Shown here: positions 43,093 to 54,814 of the stretch, one piece after another
Layout: every line of letters starts with the position of its first letter
Position numbering within the stretch: position 1 is the first letter of the stretch
Position numbers and translations under genes: made by a program
Assembly: GCF_029852145.1 (NCBI RefSeq)
Contig: NC_079969.1
Coordinates: forward strand, 25,412,459-25,476,458
Direction: 5' to 3'
Length of the DNA: 64,000 nucleotides
From: Microplitis mediator
Taxonomy: Eukaryota; Arthropoda; Insecta; Hymenoptera; Braconidae
The notes under the pieces: generated by a model
The model's input: the letters and a program-made list of their open reading frames with translations, nothing else
Told to the model about the DNA's origin: nothing
Database searches by the model: none

Positions 43093-44330
43093 ATATAAAC
43101 ATACCCCACTAAAATGGATGCGAACAGATTTACTAAAAAAAATTATACATTAAGATAATTACTAATTTTTTTTATTGTACATTGATCTATACACTGTAAA
43201 TATATAGTTATTATATTTTATTGTATTAAGTATTACAGCATGACATATTTTGAATTTTATTGCAGGTACAATTAATAATATTTTAATGTTGCAATAATAA
43301 AATTAATTATTAATTCAATTATGACAGATTTAATGATAAAAAACATAATTATAATTATAAAAAAAATCGTGTAATTAATAAATAAAACAAATACATTTTT
43401 TTAGTGACTGGAAATTTGATTGTCATATTCATATTTATTGAATCACTTTTTGATCCCGTGATAAAGAATACATATTTTTTAAATACACATATTCTAACGT
43501 CAAAAATCCATATATATAATCACATATATCCCAACGGCCTTATATAAACTATATGACAAATGTCAACTAACTTTATATATATAAATACATATGTACATAC
43601 ATTTTAATTCACATTACAATTTTTTAATTAATTTTATTATTTTTTTTTTTTATACTCCAAATTTTTCATTTTAAATTTATAAAAATTATTACAATTGACG
43701 GAACTGAATTATTAACAGAGAAGAAAGTTTTGTAAAATGATAAAGTAAAGTATTGAATTTAATTTTTTTTATTACTTTTTTTCATTTCTTCAGGTCAATA
43801 GTTAACGATACAAAAGTTTTTCGCTATTGTAACCTTACAAATAAAAGTATCAGTTTTATTGATAAATTTTCTTCATATATTTTTTTTTTAACAACAAAAT
43901 ATAACGGAAGATTACATTGCAATAAAATAAGTATATTGATTTAAAAGAAATTAAATTATATGAGATAAAATAAATTGATAGATTTGATAAATTTGAATTT
44001 TGTCTTGAGCAGTATTTTATTAAATAGCATTTTTATATATATTATACTTTCATGTACAAATACTAATTTGATATATTTATTTTTAAAACATATATTTTAA
44101 AATAAATTCATAAGTATAAACTATTCAAAATAATATATTTATATTATTTCTCAAAAGAGATTGATATATTTTTGTTTAAATTAATTTATATTTTTCATAG
44201 GATAGAACCACAGTGAGGTAAAAAAAATATCATAAAGGTCCACGAGTTTTTCGACAGTAAATTGACGGTGAATTGTATACTATATATATATAAATTTTTT
44301 TTTTTTCAATTATTTATTCATTATTGTATT
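43093..44330. other. AT-rich spacer, no gene seen
   Basis: More than 80 percent A+T by eye with scattered TATATA runs. It may include 3' untranslated sequence for the candidate exon at 44331-44408, but no clear poly(A) signal can be assigned. Confidence 0.4.
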
Positions 44331-44408
44331 TTAATATAGTATTGGATGTTGTTCCGAGCAGTTACGGTCTCGTGAAGCGATAACGGTAGGGCGTCCAGGC
44401 CAACAAGT
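44331..44408 (-). CDS. Candidate alternative last exon of the 112-residue-protein gene
   Basis: A GC-richer island in AT-rich surroundings, preceded on the minus strand by a good acceptor (TTCTTTTCATAG). Joined directly to the first exon (phase 0) it adds 25 residues beginning TCWPGRP and ending HPILY before TAA. Joined to the microexon (phase 1) it reads DLLAWTPYRYRFTRP and stops at 44362-44364. Neither version is proven. Confidence 0.35.
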   Translation of the reverse strand, partial: TCWPGRPTVIASRDRNCSEQHPILY

Positions 44409-44696
44409 CTATGAAAAGAATAAATTCTATTGTATTGGCACTAATTGTCTTTTTCATTGTTTTTATTTAGTATTATTATTGTTTTTACTTTTTTTTATTA
44501 CTCTACTATCGAAATATAACTCATGCAACAGCACTAACCCGAGCGAGACTTTATTAGATGTTCAAAATCAAAACGGAACATTTCTTTTTTATTTATTATT
44601 TCTGATACTCCAGATATTGATACAAATATTTTATAAATTAAAAAAAAATGCAACTAATTTGTTTTCGTAATTAAAATTTTTTATCAAGATTTTTAA

Positions 44697-44959
44697 ACTG
44701 TAAAAATTGGGTGATTTCGGGTTTTATTTAAATTTAAATTTAATACGGAGTAAATAAGGAGTTGGTTTTTCGCGGAGAGATTTCGGAGTGATTTGAATTT
44801 TATTTGAATCCACATTCACTCCGAACCAGAGTTTCAATATTAAAATCAAGTTCCCTTTGGAATAAATTTTACTCCGAGGGGATTAAGTAAATAAACAGTC
44901 ATCTACTCCGCATTCACTCCAGATTTAATCCTCGTTCACTCCCCAAATTTTTTACAGTG
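44697..44959. mobile_element. Diverged MITE of the ACTGTAAAAA type
   Basis: Starts ACTGTAAAAATTGGG and ends CCCCAAATTTTTTACAGTG/TA. The body has TTCACTCC/GGAGTGA units. Probably the same superfamily as the CACTGTAAAAA elements. Confidence 0.65.
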
Positions 44960-45045
44960 TATAAAAAAAATGATTTTTTAATTTTATCAGTTTGTTGAAA
45001 ATAAAAAAAATTGATAATTTATTTTTCAAGTATGAAATAACATAA

Positions 45046-45835
45046 CATGTCGCGTTACTAATTCCAAAAGAACTTATATTTTTATACGCCCTTTTGGCTT
45101 TAGAAAACTCTCTAAAGGCTATATAAAAGGGTATATAATTTTTTTTTCATTGTCAATCGTTTTGTAGACTTTTTTGATAGCTAAAATTTGAAAAAAAAAA
45201 ACAAAATTTGGAAAGTCAAAAGGGCATATACACTGTAAAAAATTTCGGTGTAAAAATGGACTCGGAGAACTTTACACGGCTGTGTAGTGTTAAATAACGG
45301 TGTAAAATTCTCTCGGTGTAAATTTTCCATCCTCGTAATTTTTCCATGGTGTAATCTACTTTTTTACACCATTCCGTGTTACTCGTAATTTTGATTAATT
45401 AGCAACAAACGATCATTGAAGATCTTTAACTAATTAATCAATTACTATATTAATATTATTAAGTTATTGAATAGTATTTTTAACATTTAAATATTTTTAT
45501 TATTATTTTTCCTTAACGAAAAATTATGATAAATAACACACATACACGCTTGACAGTGTAAAAATTTGTAATTCACAACGCCTAAATTTAACACGATATT
45601 TGGTGTCATTTTCACACCGAAATTTTTACACCGAGTCATTTGCACTACACCGGGTTCAAAAAATTTTTTACAGTGTAGGTAAAATTAACACCCTTTTGGC
45701 TTTCAAAATTTTTTTTCCAATGTTCAGCTTTAGAATAGATCTACAATTATACGCCCTTTTGGTTTTGAACTTGCGATTAAAGCCAAAAGGGCGTATAAAA
45801 ATATAAGTCTTTTCCAAATTAGTGACGCGATGTCA
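45046..45835. mobile_element. Inverted-repeat element with TACGCCCTTTTGGC arms
   Basis: Ends TGTCGCGTTACTAATTCC and TGACATCGCGTCACTAAT, continuing into matching arms with TTTATACGCCCTTTTGGCTT. Interrupted by a CACTGTAAAAA MITE at 45229-45677. Related to the element at 60124-60837. Confidence 0.8.
45229..45677. mobile_element. TA-flanked MITE, CACTGTAAAAA family, copy 4
   Basis: TA/CACTGTAAAAAATTTCGGTG at the left and TTTTTTACAGTG/TA at the right, nested inside the 45046-45835 element. Confidence 0.85.
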
Positions 45836-46884
45836 TAAAAAATCCACTTTTATTATTTCTCAGGTCAAAAACATAAAATGAGTAATGTATAAAGATTAAA
45901 ATTTTTTATGTTGTCTCAAAATACGATAAAATGTCTACTTTTATAAAAAAAAAAAAAAGTAAAAAATAAATGAAAATGTCCCATTTCAATATCAAACTCT
46001 TTAAGTCTTTTTTATCAACTCTAAAACTACGCTATTTTTTTTCTATTAAAATCTATTGACTAAATAGTTAGTGCAGCTATTTTGCAGCTAATTTATTTAA
46101 AGGTCAAGCTTGATAAAAATAATAAAAATATGTTAATAGGCTTGAAATTAATCTAATGCAATAGTGTATTTCTATAATAATTTTTATCTTTACTTTTATT
46201 ACGAATTTATTGCTACTGTATAGATAATTATAATTAAGAAAATAATCCAATTATTGTATTTTAAAAAATTTGACTTTAAGTATTTCTTAGATCATTCAAA
46301 TTTTTTTTTATGCTACTTATTTTTATTGTTATCATTTAATATACAGTCGATATTCAAATGAATATAGATTTGTATTCCGAAGAGTATTTCAAAGATAAAA
46401 AAAAGTAAATAAAAGCTTATCGTGACTTCTGGATGCACCTCTAGGGTATTAAATAATTCTAAGATGTATAAAAATATTCTATAAATAATTTAAGATGTAC
46501 AGAAAAAAAAATTATTAGAAATAAAAAACTTGATAGATAAAATGAATATTTTTATTTTACAATTGAAAATATTTTAGTCGTAATTATCGTAAAGTCAATT
46601 TTTTAAAAACAAGTTCGGAAAAGAAATAATTTATTTTTCAAACTTTTTTTTTACAAGGTCCCGAAGTCTCTTTTAAAATCGAACATTTTAATTTAAACTT
46701 TTGATCTACATTGATCCAAATTATTATTTCCGAGGTTAGTAAGTCAATAAAAATAAAGAATAATTTAAATAAAAATAATTCAAAAGGTTGGAATATTGCA
46801 AGTACTGGTAAGTGCTCGTGACCTCTGCAGTATAAAAAAAAAATCTAGTACAAAATATCGACTACACAAAATAATTATAACTAA
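45836..46884. other. AT-rich spacer, no gene seen
   Basis: No open frame of coding character and no clear inverted repeat. Confidence 0.4.
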
Positions 46885-47697
46885 TTATGGGCATTCGCAG
46901 GCAGTGCCCCCCCCCACACTTTTAAAAATTTTTAATGAATTTTAACTGTCATAAGCGTATCAAAATTTGATTCATTAATTAAAAACAATTGTAGCATTAA
47001 TTAAAAAAAAATACGGAGTTGCGATTTCGCTGAGATATAGATTTTTAAAAAATTTTTTACAGTTAATATCAATAAGGAATTAAACGAAATTTGGAAAATA
47101 AATTTTATTAAAATCTTCATGTAAATTTTGTAATTCAAATTTTCAAATTTTGTAGGCTTGAATTTATTGAAAAAATTTTGTTTGACTCCTAATTGATATC
47201 AACTATAAGTTATTTTTTTTTTTTCTATATCTCAGTGAAATTGCCCGTTTGTCAATTAATGCTTTAATTGTTTTTAAATTAATTAATAAAATTTTAAAAC
47301 TGTTTCCGATGAAAAAAGATTTTATACAATTATATATAGACTATATATAATTGGATAGAAAAAATGGCTCAATCCAATTGTATACAACTGTATAGAAATT
47401 GTATACAATTCTATACAAATTGTATACAGTTCTATGTAATTATATACAATTCTATATACTGCAATTATATAGAATTGTATATAATTTGTATAAAATTGTA
47501 TATAATTATATAGACTTGTATACAATTTGTATAGAATTGTATACAATTTTTATACAGTTGTATGCAATTGGATCGGGCCATTTTTTGTATATAATTTTAT
47601 ACAATTGTATAAAATCTTTTTTCATCGGGGTAACAATTTAAGGTCATTGAATATTTTTAAAAAGTGGGGGGGGGGGCACTGTCTAAGAATGCCCTTA
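46885..47697. mobile_element. Inverted-repeat element with C-run ends (GGGCATTCGCAGGCAGTGCC)
   Basis: Left GGGCATTCGCAGGCAGTGCC, read-inward right GGGCATTCTTAGACAGTGCC, both followed by a C-run and ACTTTTTAAAAAT-type sequence. Contains the element at 47305-47629. Confidence 0.82.
47305..47629. mobile_element. CCCGATGAAA-end MITE with a TATACAATTGTATAC core
   Basis: Left CCGATGAAAAAAGATTTTAT and right ATAAAATCTTTTTTCATCGG. The core is almost wholly TATACAATT/AATTGTATA units in both orientations, giving spurious Tyr/Ile/Leu-rich frames on both strands. Confidence 0.82.
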
Positions 47698-48178
47698 TAA
47701 ATATATTTATCAATACAAATATTGTGTATTTCGAGTCATCTACATGATTTTGATTTAAAAAATAAAAATAAAAAAACAAGCATATTTAAAAGTAAAAATG
47801 ATCTAAAAAAATATAATACTTTTTACATGAAATAATTTTCTAAATAAGATATTAATGTAGTTAGAGTTGTTACAATACAAAAATACATTAGGAAATATAT
47901 AAAAATACATATATAGAGGTGGTAAGTACATATTAAGCACAGTATGTTAAAGATCGGTGATGTAAGATCAGATTATTAATGTTTAATGATATGGCTGACA
48001 ACTACACGGCGAATAAATAGATGGACAGCAGTCTATTGGCAGTTGCATGTTTTGCTGGTCAGTTTGTTTATATTTATATACTTATGCTTCTTTGTACAGT
48101 AAGTATATTTTATTTGTTTTGTTGTTTTGTTTAGCACAAGCTTATTATTGATGACAATGATAATGATAATGATAAAAT

Positions 48179-51100
48179 TTATTTGAAATCAGTCTCTACG
48201 ATTTTACCATTGTTGATGAAGCATGGACAGAGGGTGTTCAGAATCCGATTGCAGAAGCCACGGGCACGGTTGTTCCAGCCGCCGATGACATCGCCACCCT
48301 TCAATCTACTGCCTGCATAACACATGCATTTTTCCACTTTGTTAATAAACGCGTTAGCATTTACTACTACACAGAGAGAAATTTATGGTAACCATTACTA
48401 GTACGTTTATTAAACATCATCCCATACTGTTATGGTAATAATTACTTAGAATTATGAGATATAGGCCCATACTTTGAGGGAAAAGTTCCCATAACTATGG
48501 AAAGAATTCCCACTATTACAGTAACAGTTCCCATATCGCATGGCAATAATATTATTGTAATGATTACCATACTCATGGGAATAGTTCCCATAAGCAAATA
48601 GGAATAAATTCTATGACTGCTCTCTTAAAATGAACCAGTGAAATTCCACTGATTCAACCAGTGAAGTTCACTGGTTTAACCAGTGACTAAAAGTTCACTG
48701 GTTGAACCAGTGAATTTCACTGGTTGAATCAGTGAACGTCGCGCTCACTGGTTTCAACCAGTGAACTAAAAATATGTAAGCACGCGGGTACAGCAGCATT
48801 CTGTACATGAGTATATTTAAGTGTTTTATTATGTCAATAAATAAGTAATATTTATTGATTATCTTCATGGAATATTTTAACTAACTTTTATATAACAATA
48901 ATAATTATATGCCACAATTTTTGCAGAGTTTAAAAATAAATAACTTTGGAGTAATTTCAATAGCTTGGAGCTAACCTCAAAAATGAATGACATAATTTTA
49001 AAATTAAACAATATAGTCGTCCCGATGAAAGCTTGGGATTTTTTTCCCACCAGTTTTTTCTTCTACCACCATGATATTTGAATGTGCGCATGTGCAAAGC
49101 CACCAAAACCAACATTTAAAGGGTGGGGGAAGAAACCGTGGTGGGAAAAAAATCCCAAGCTTTCATCGGGGCAACTATATAAAAAGCCCATTGAAAATGG
49201 AAAGAAATTAAATTTTTATAAATCCTAATAAATATTATTTATTTTATTACAAAATAATTTTTAATTAAATATAATTGTTATTAAGACTCTTTTAGTTCAC
49301 TTTGTTTTTAAATAAACGTTTCTAATAAAATAAAATTAATCTAACCTATTGTGTTTATATTTATGTAGTAAAATCAGTGAAATTTCACTGGTTCATTTTA
49401 AGAGAGTGCATTGTAACGGTTGCTAAGTGGATATGGGAATAAACCATTTATATTGTGGTAACCATTCCCATAATATACGTAAAATATTCCCATAATAGTA
49501 TGGTAATCGTTCCCATAATACTGTGGTAATCGTTCCCATAATACTGTGGTAAATGTTACCACAGTACCATGAGAACGTTTACCATACTATTATGGTGATG
49601 GTTACTATAATATCATGGTAGCCATTACCATACATTATGGCAATGATTACTATTATATCATGGTTACCATATATTATGGTAACAATTACCATAATATTAT
49701 AGTAATGGTTACTCTAATATTATGGTGATGGTTACCATAATATTATGGTCATAATTACTATATAATATTATGGTAATAGTTACCATAATATTATAGTAAT
49801 CGTAACTATGATATTATGGTAATTATTACCATGATGTATGGTAGCCATTACCATAATGTTATAGTTATGGTTAACATAATATTATGGAATGATTACCATA
49901 CTATTACAGGAACAATTACCATACTGTCATAGTTACGATTACTCTCTAAAAACGAATCAGTGAAAATCACTATTTGGCAGTGAATAGTCACTTATTGCTA
50001 GTGCAAAGTATACTACTATTTGAATTAGGGATGTACTTTTCACTAGTAAATAGTGAATAGTTACTAATTTCACTATTTCATATTTAAGAGAGTACTACAC
50101 GGAAAAAAATTAATCGTGAATGCAACGATGCAGTCTTGGTAAATAAACATGATGAAATCATGTTGCATTCACATGATTTGTCATGTTTCGGCTACATGAT
50201 AATCATGTGGCATTCACATGATAATCATGTTTCGGCTACATGATAATCATGTTGCGGTAACATGAGAAAATCATGTTGCATTCACATGATTTGTCATGTT
50301 TCAGCTACATGATTATCATGATTATCATGTAGCTGAAACATGACAAATCATGTGAATGCAACATGATTTTCTCATGTTACCGCAACATGATTATCATGTA
50401 GCCGAAACATGATTATCATGTGAATGCCACATGATTTTCTCATGTTACCGCAACATGATTATCATGCAGCCGAAACATGACAAATCATGTGAATGCAACA
50501 TGATTTTCTCATGTTACCGCAACATGATTATCATGTAGCCGAAACATGACAAATCATGTGAATGCAACATGATTTCATCATGTTTATTTACCAAGACTGC
50601 ATCGTTGCATTCACGATTAATTTTTTTCCGTGTATGACTCTATAGGGACTATTTCAATAGGATATAGAAATTTCACTCATATTTACAAGAATGATTACCA
50701 TAATATGTATGGGTGTTCCTATAATCGACATTTAAAAAAAACCAGTTACCATCCGTTATGGAAACCATTCCCATAATATATAGTAACCCTAGTCGAAATA
50801 TAAAAACTCGTTTGAACCTCTATAGTACAAAAACGGAAGTAGGCGCAACATAGAGGTTCAAATGAGGTTCTAGAATACGTTTATTTGCAGCCGCAATTCG
50901 AGGTTGAAATTGAAGTTCATTTTTTCGACCCGGGAATTGTCACCATGAATTTCTCTCCGTGTATGGGATTTTAAATTTGCCACTTATTTATTTATACGAG
51001 ATAAAAAAATTTTTCAACAACTAAATTATAAAAAATTAAATTGAATTAAAGCATTATAAAATTTTTCTTTTTTTGAACAGTTTAAAAGCTGCTAAGGATT

Positions 51101-52708
51101 TTTATTAAATTAAAAATGTAAAATAATAAAATTTATAGGACACAAATATTTAATAATCTAAAATAAAATCACTATATTATTTTCTATGCACTAAACAAAG
51201 GGAATGACATTTAGTAAAATTTAAATAAAATTATAAATCATGAGTTTAATTGTTATTTTCACATGTTATTTTATTTTAATTTACCTTCGCTTGTTCCGTC
51301 ACCCTGAAACAAATAGAGATACAATTTGTAGCTATACTGTTTACAAGTAATTTAGTTTAGTTGTCGTTGATGTCAGTAGGAGAGTAATGAGATCACACAC
51401 AAATTGAGAGCCTTTTAGTATCACTATCGAGGACATGTTACTTAATATATATATTTTTTTTCAATAAAATATAATACTTTATTTCCCGTGTAAAAAAAAT
51501 TTGTTCCGAAAAGGTTCCAAAAAAGTTCTGCATGTGGAACTTCTAAACATGAGACAGATTAGAACTTTGAATGGAACTTTTTTGGAACGTTAGTAATTTT
51601 GATGGTAAAAAAAAAAGTTTTTATGAGCAAATTTAGAGTTAAAAAAGGACGTTCTTGGAACTTTTTTGGAATTTTATACAGACATTCCGAAGAAGTTCCA
51701 AAATCACTACTTTTGCATCTTTTGGAGACTAAAGACGTTTCAAAAACATGCCAAAATAGTTCAAAAATCACTACTTTTGAATTTTTTATACAACAAAAAT
51801 TAACATCCATAAAAAATTCCAAAAAAATTCCTAGAACGTCCTTTTTTGACTCTAAATTTGCTCATAATAACTTTTTTTTTACCATCAAAATTACTTACAT
51901 TCCAAAAAAAGTTCCATTCGAAGTTCTAATCTGTCTCATTTTTAGAAGTTCCACATGCAGAACTTTTTTGGAATCTTTTTGAAACGAATTTTTTTTACAC
52001 GAGTTATAGACATTTCATAAGATCCTAAAATTGACAGACATCAATTTTCGGATTTTTTTTCAACAAATCAATTAAAAAAAAAAAAAAAAAAAAAATATGC
52101 ACATGTAGAGAATTAAAAAAACTATAAGTGCAATTTTTTGAAATATTTTTTTTTTGTAATTTATTGTTTTTCAAAACAATCAAAAAACTATTTGACGTCG
52201 GCTAACTTTAGTGTCATATATTTTACACGTTATTTTTTTTATTATCTTTATTTATCATTGCAAACATGTTGTAGAGATAACGATTAAAATTTTTGGAGCA
52301 TGATAAAATTTATTTTACCGTAACACTTTTTTTTTGCAGTACAAAGTTATTATTAAAAAAAGTAAAAGAAGAGCGTAAGTGGATTAAATCTAGTAAAAAG
52401 TTTTATTTAACTTTAGTATTTTTTAAATAATTTATAAAATTTATTTAAAAATATTTTTTTCTAAACTTACATAATTATTTTTATTTAAATAAATAAAATA
52501 AAAAAACTTTTAATAACCAAACCTGATTTTGTAATTTTCTTTTCGAAGCCTCAGTAGCCGCAGTCTCAATAACTTCAGTAATAAATTTATTTGTCTCTCT
52601 CATAAGCTCAGCATCCTCTTTGAAAGCTTCTTTTCTTTCTTCCAAAGTTCCAGAGATTAATTTATCTTCATGGCTGACCATTGTTGTCGGGTGAGAAGTC
52701 AAAGACAT
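48179..52708 (-). CDS. Uncharacterised 112-residue protein with a 19-nt microexon (3 exons)
   Basis: Exon 1 52523-52708 (ATG at 52708, 62 codons), microexon 51285-51303, last exon 48179-48312 (stop TAA at 48179-48181). The phases fit exactly: exon 1 ends in phase 0, the 19-nt exon encodes GDGTSE plus one base, and the last exon supplies two bases to make Gly. The last exon is strikingly GC-rich for this DNA. The N-terminus has HEDKLISGTLEERKEAF and is mostly charged helix. The C-terminus contains GGDVIGGWNNRARGF and three Cys in FCNRILNTLCPCF, possibly an acylated amphipathic segment. No signal peptide. I do not recognise the family. Microexons of this size are typical of neuronal or muscle genes. 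The intron before the last exon is filled by a transposon nest; an alternative last exon may lie at 44331-44408. Confidence 0.7.
48620..49406. mobile_element. Nested element with CTCTCTTAAAATGAACC ends
   Basis: CTCTCTTAAAATGAACCAGT at both ends, read inward. The left part is a run of CACTGGTT/AACCAGTG palindromes. A CCCGATGAAA MITE is inserted at 49021-49170. Confidence 0.82.
49021..49170. mobile_element. CCCGATGAAA-end MITE with 30-bp perfect inverted ends
   Basis: CCCGATGAAAGCTTGGGATT at both ends, perfect on through the following TTTTTCCCACCA. 150 bp. Shares its first ten bases with the unrelated-core element at 47305-47629. Confidence 0.88.
49941..50093. mobile_element. Small nested element with ACTCTCTAAA ends
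   Basis: Starts ACTCTCTAAAAACGAATCAG and ends TTTAAGAGAGT. The body has ACTATTT/AAATAGT units. Ends resemble the 48620 element. Confidence 0.6.
50097..50634. mobile_element. Near-perfect palindrome of about 538 bp (CATGATTATCATG core)
   Basis: ACACGGAAAAAAATTAATCG at both ends, read inward. The arms match almost base for base for more than 200 bp and turn at CATGATTATCATGATTATCA (about 50311-50330). The right arm has one extra unit of about 90 bp. Units are built of CATGATT, AATCATG and ACATGA blocks. Confidence 0.88.
50788..50938. mobile_element. Small element with CCTAGTCGAAA / TTTCGACCCGGG ends
   Basis: Inner complementary marks TTGAACCTCTATAGT and CATAGAGGTTCAA. Ends are similar to the middle shell of the 25125-26425 nest. 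Confidence 0.5.
51487..52001. mobile_element. Foldback element between exon 1 and the microexon of the 112-residue-protein gene
   Basis: GTGTAAAAAAAATTTGTTCC at the left is mirrored by GAAACGAATTTTTTTTACAC at the right; arms meet near 51750. Long mirrored open frames on both strands are an artefact of the fold. Confidence 0.82.
52019..52222. repeat. Dispersed repeat, GACACTAAAGTTAGC family, inverted copy
   Basis: Right end in plus sense GACGTCGGCTAACTTTAGTGTC, with TATGCACATGTAGAGAATT inside; the reverse of 54242-54434. Confidence 0.65.
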
Positions 52709-53240
52709 CTCTTACTTTTTATTTTATTATTATATTTTTTTTTGTTATCTAAAACTTTATCACAACTTGATTTTATTACTCTGTTTATTTATTACTTTTA
52801 CAATACTCGTTTTTCAAAAATTCAAATGACTTTTTTCACATTTTCACTGAATTTAATTCTGAAAAATTTTTAAATTTAAAAAAAAAATATTCATCTCTTT
52901 ATCACTTGACAAAAAATACTTTTATATGACAGTTATTTATTAAAAAATAATATAGACAATAGGCAATTATTTCTTAATAAAAAAAATAAAGAAATGACAA
53001 TTAAATTTTATCACAATAGTATTTGTTTGTGATAAAACTTAAGCCACAGGTGGCAACTGTTTGATACAGAAGAAAAAAAATAAATACTTAAAGCCAAGTA
53101 AAGTGGGAACAAGAGTAAAAAATATATAACGACAGTGTATGTTTTATTCGCGAATAAATGTAGTCTGGAGTGAGTACAATAAGTGAGTGAACGAGTGATA
53201 TGAGTGAGGTGAGAAAAAGTAAAATAAAAAAATGCTTTCA

Positions 53241-54118
53241 CTCATCGCGTCACAAAACGCTTCGTTACTCCATCCTTTAATTTCTCTTTACTGTAATCTG
53301 TTATTTTAAATACATATATTTTTACACACTTGTAATGAGTTATTTATAAAAACACCTGAGTTATATTTAATAACTGATAAGAAAAAAAAAGTTACAATGT
53401 TGATAATGACAAGTAAATAAAGTTTTCTAAATTTGTTTACTTTTAAATGACATTTTTACTTTTGTGGCTGTGTTGTAAATAAGTGTGGGTGTGTTATTAA
53501 TAGCGATAAGAACAAAGCGCGATACCGTGCCGGTTTGTAATATTTCGTAGTAGTTTATAAGTATTCTGTAGTTAGTTTTACTCTAGTCGGTGAAACGAAC
53601 ACCCGGCGACCCGGATACCTCGTAATGATCGGCTGCTTCGTGCCTGGTTTGCCCGACTGAATATTTCACCCCCTCTTGCTAAATATTGGCAAGCATGCGC
53701 TTATAAATTTCATCACAACTTTACTTTATTTATTTATCATTTTTTTTTAAATATCAAATAAACATTTCATTATTTTTACTATTTATTGATCATAGATCAT
53801 CGATTTGGCTGATGAATTTTCGAAAAATTTCCTAAGGTTTTTGCCAACGGAGGGCTGATTATTTGGCTAAGTGATGTTAGGTAAATAAACGTTGATATGT
53901 TGTCATTAAAGTGTTGTATGCAAGTATAATATTGTATAGTTCAATTGAATATTTATCAACGTTATTGTGGGTACTGACCGCAAGTATTTTATAATGAGTA
54001 TATTATATATATAGAGGATATACTGGAGTCAATATTTAGTAATTTGACATGTGGTTATGGTGGTAATTGTTAATTTGTTGAAAGCAATAGTCACGAATTT
54101 TGAAATTTTTTTTATTAT
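53241..54118. other. Spacer upstream of the 112-residue-protein gene, no coding region seen
   Basis: AT-rich except for the GC-rich island at about 53590-53690. Confidence 0.4.
53645..53665 (-). promoter_or_regulatory. Possible initiator (TCAGTC) of the 112-residue-protein gene
   Basis: Within a GC-rich island (about 53590-53690) the minus strand reads ATATTCAGTCGGGC, matching the arthropod initiator TCAGTY with +1 near 53658. This is about 950 bp upstream of the ATG, so an untranslated exon or long leader would be needed. Confidence 0.3.
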
Positions 54119-54232
54119 AAGGTAAGAGACCTAGTACCCAATCACTCCATTTGTATATCTATATTTAGTAAAATTTAGTATATATAGATATACAAATACA
54201 TGAGTGATCGGGTACTGGGTCTCTCTCCTTAA
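54119..54232. repeat. Short palindromic MITE, ACCCAGTACCCGATCACT family, complete copy
   Basis: GGTAAGAGACCTAGTACCCA at the left, GGGTACTGGGTCTCTCTCC at the right, turning in TAGTAAAATTTAGTA. Second copy at 3711-3845. Confidence 0.82.
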
Positions 54233-54241
54233 TAAAAAATT

Positions 54242-54434
54242 AAATGATACTGAAGTTAGCTGACGTCTTATATTTTTTGAATTTTTTTTTAAATGATAAA
54301 TTTAAAAAATTGCATTCAGAGTTTTTGTAATTTTCTACTTGTGTGTATTTTTATTTTTGTTTTTCTTGTAAATAATATAAAAAAAAAAAATTCGAAAATT
54401 GTTAATTGACTGGTAAATTGAAGGTCATAAAAGT
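54242..54434. repeat. Dispersed repeat, GACACTAAAGTTAGC family
   Basis: GATACTGAAGTTAGCTGACGTC at the left, TTCTACTTGTGTGTATTT inside, and GACTGGTAAATTGAAGGTCAT at the right. Relatives: 41847-42051, 52019-52222 (inverted), about 38272-38398, about 9100-9130, and about 27717-27735. Confidence 0.65.
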
Positions 54435-54814
54435 TAACAATTTAAATTATTATTTGAAAATTAAATTTTCTTGTTTTTAATTAAAAATTAAATAACTTTT
54501 TTTTTATTTATGCCCAGGAAAAAATTTATATCGTAGATTGAACCTACTCGACGTATATTACGTGCACCGAAAACGTATTTTAGATTTGACTCTTGAATGA
54601 CACACGTCCGTGTAACGACGTATGTCATACGGTGACATTCTGACCTCAGTATGAAAAAATTACCAATACTTCAAGAGTTTTCAAAGTTTTTCTTGACTTT
54701 ACGAAGGAGCCTTAACTTCGATCTTATTACAATTTTTTTATATTTATAAAAAGAGGGTTTTTTCACTTAACTACGCGAAATTTTTATAATTTTCAACATT
54801 AAAAAAAAAGGAAA

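Larger units (their letters stand above)
48369..50963. mobile_element. Outer MITE of a nested transposon cluster (ATGGTAATCATTACCAT body)
   Basis: Ends ACACAGAGAGAAATTTATGG and ATGAATTTCTCTCCGTGT. The body is a field of TTACCATAATATTATGGTAA hairpin units, a diverged relative of family A. Contains at least five further insertions, listed separately. Confidence 0.75.

Noticed and set aside
47322..47641. Tyr/Ile/Leu-rich frames on both strands
   Set aside because: Product of TATACAATT/AATTGTATA units in a MITE core.
48620..49406. Palindromic CACTGGTT units considered as a transcription-factor array
   Set aside because: They lie inside, and match the style of, a transposon's subterminal hairpins; nothing ties them to a promoter.
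51559..51982. Overlapping open frames on both strands
   Set aside because: The two frames mirror each other because the segment is a foldback; there is no independent coding signal.
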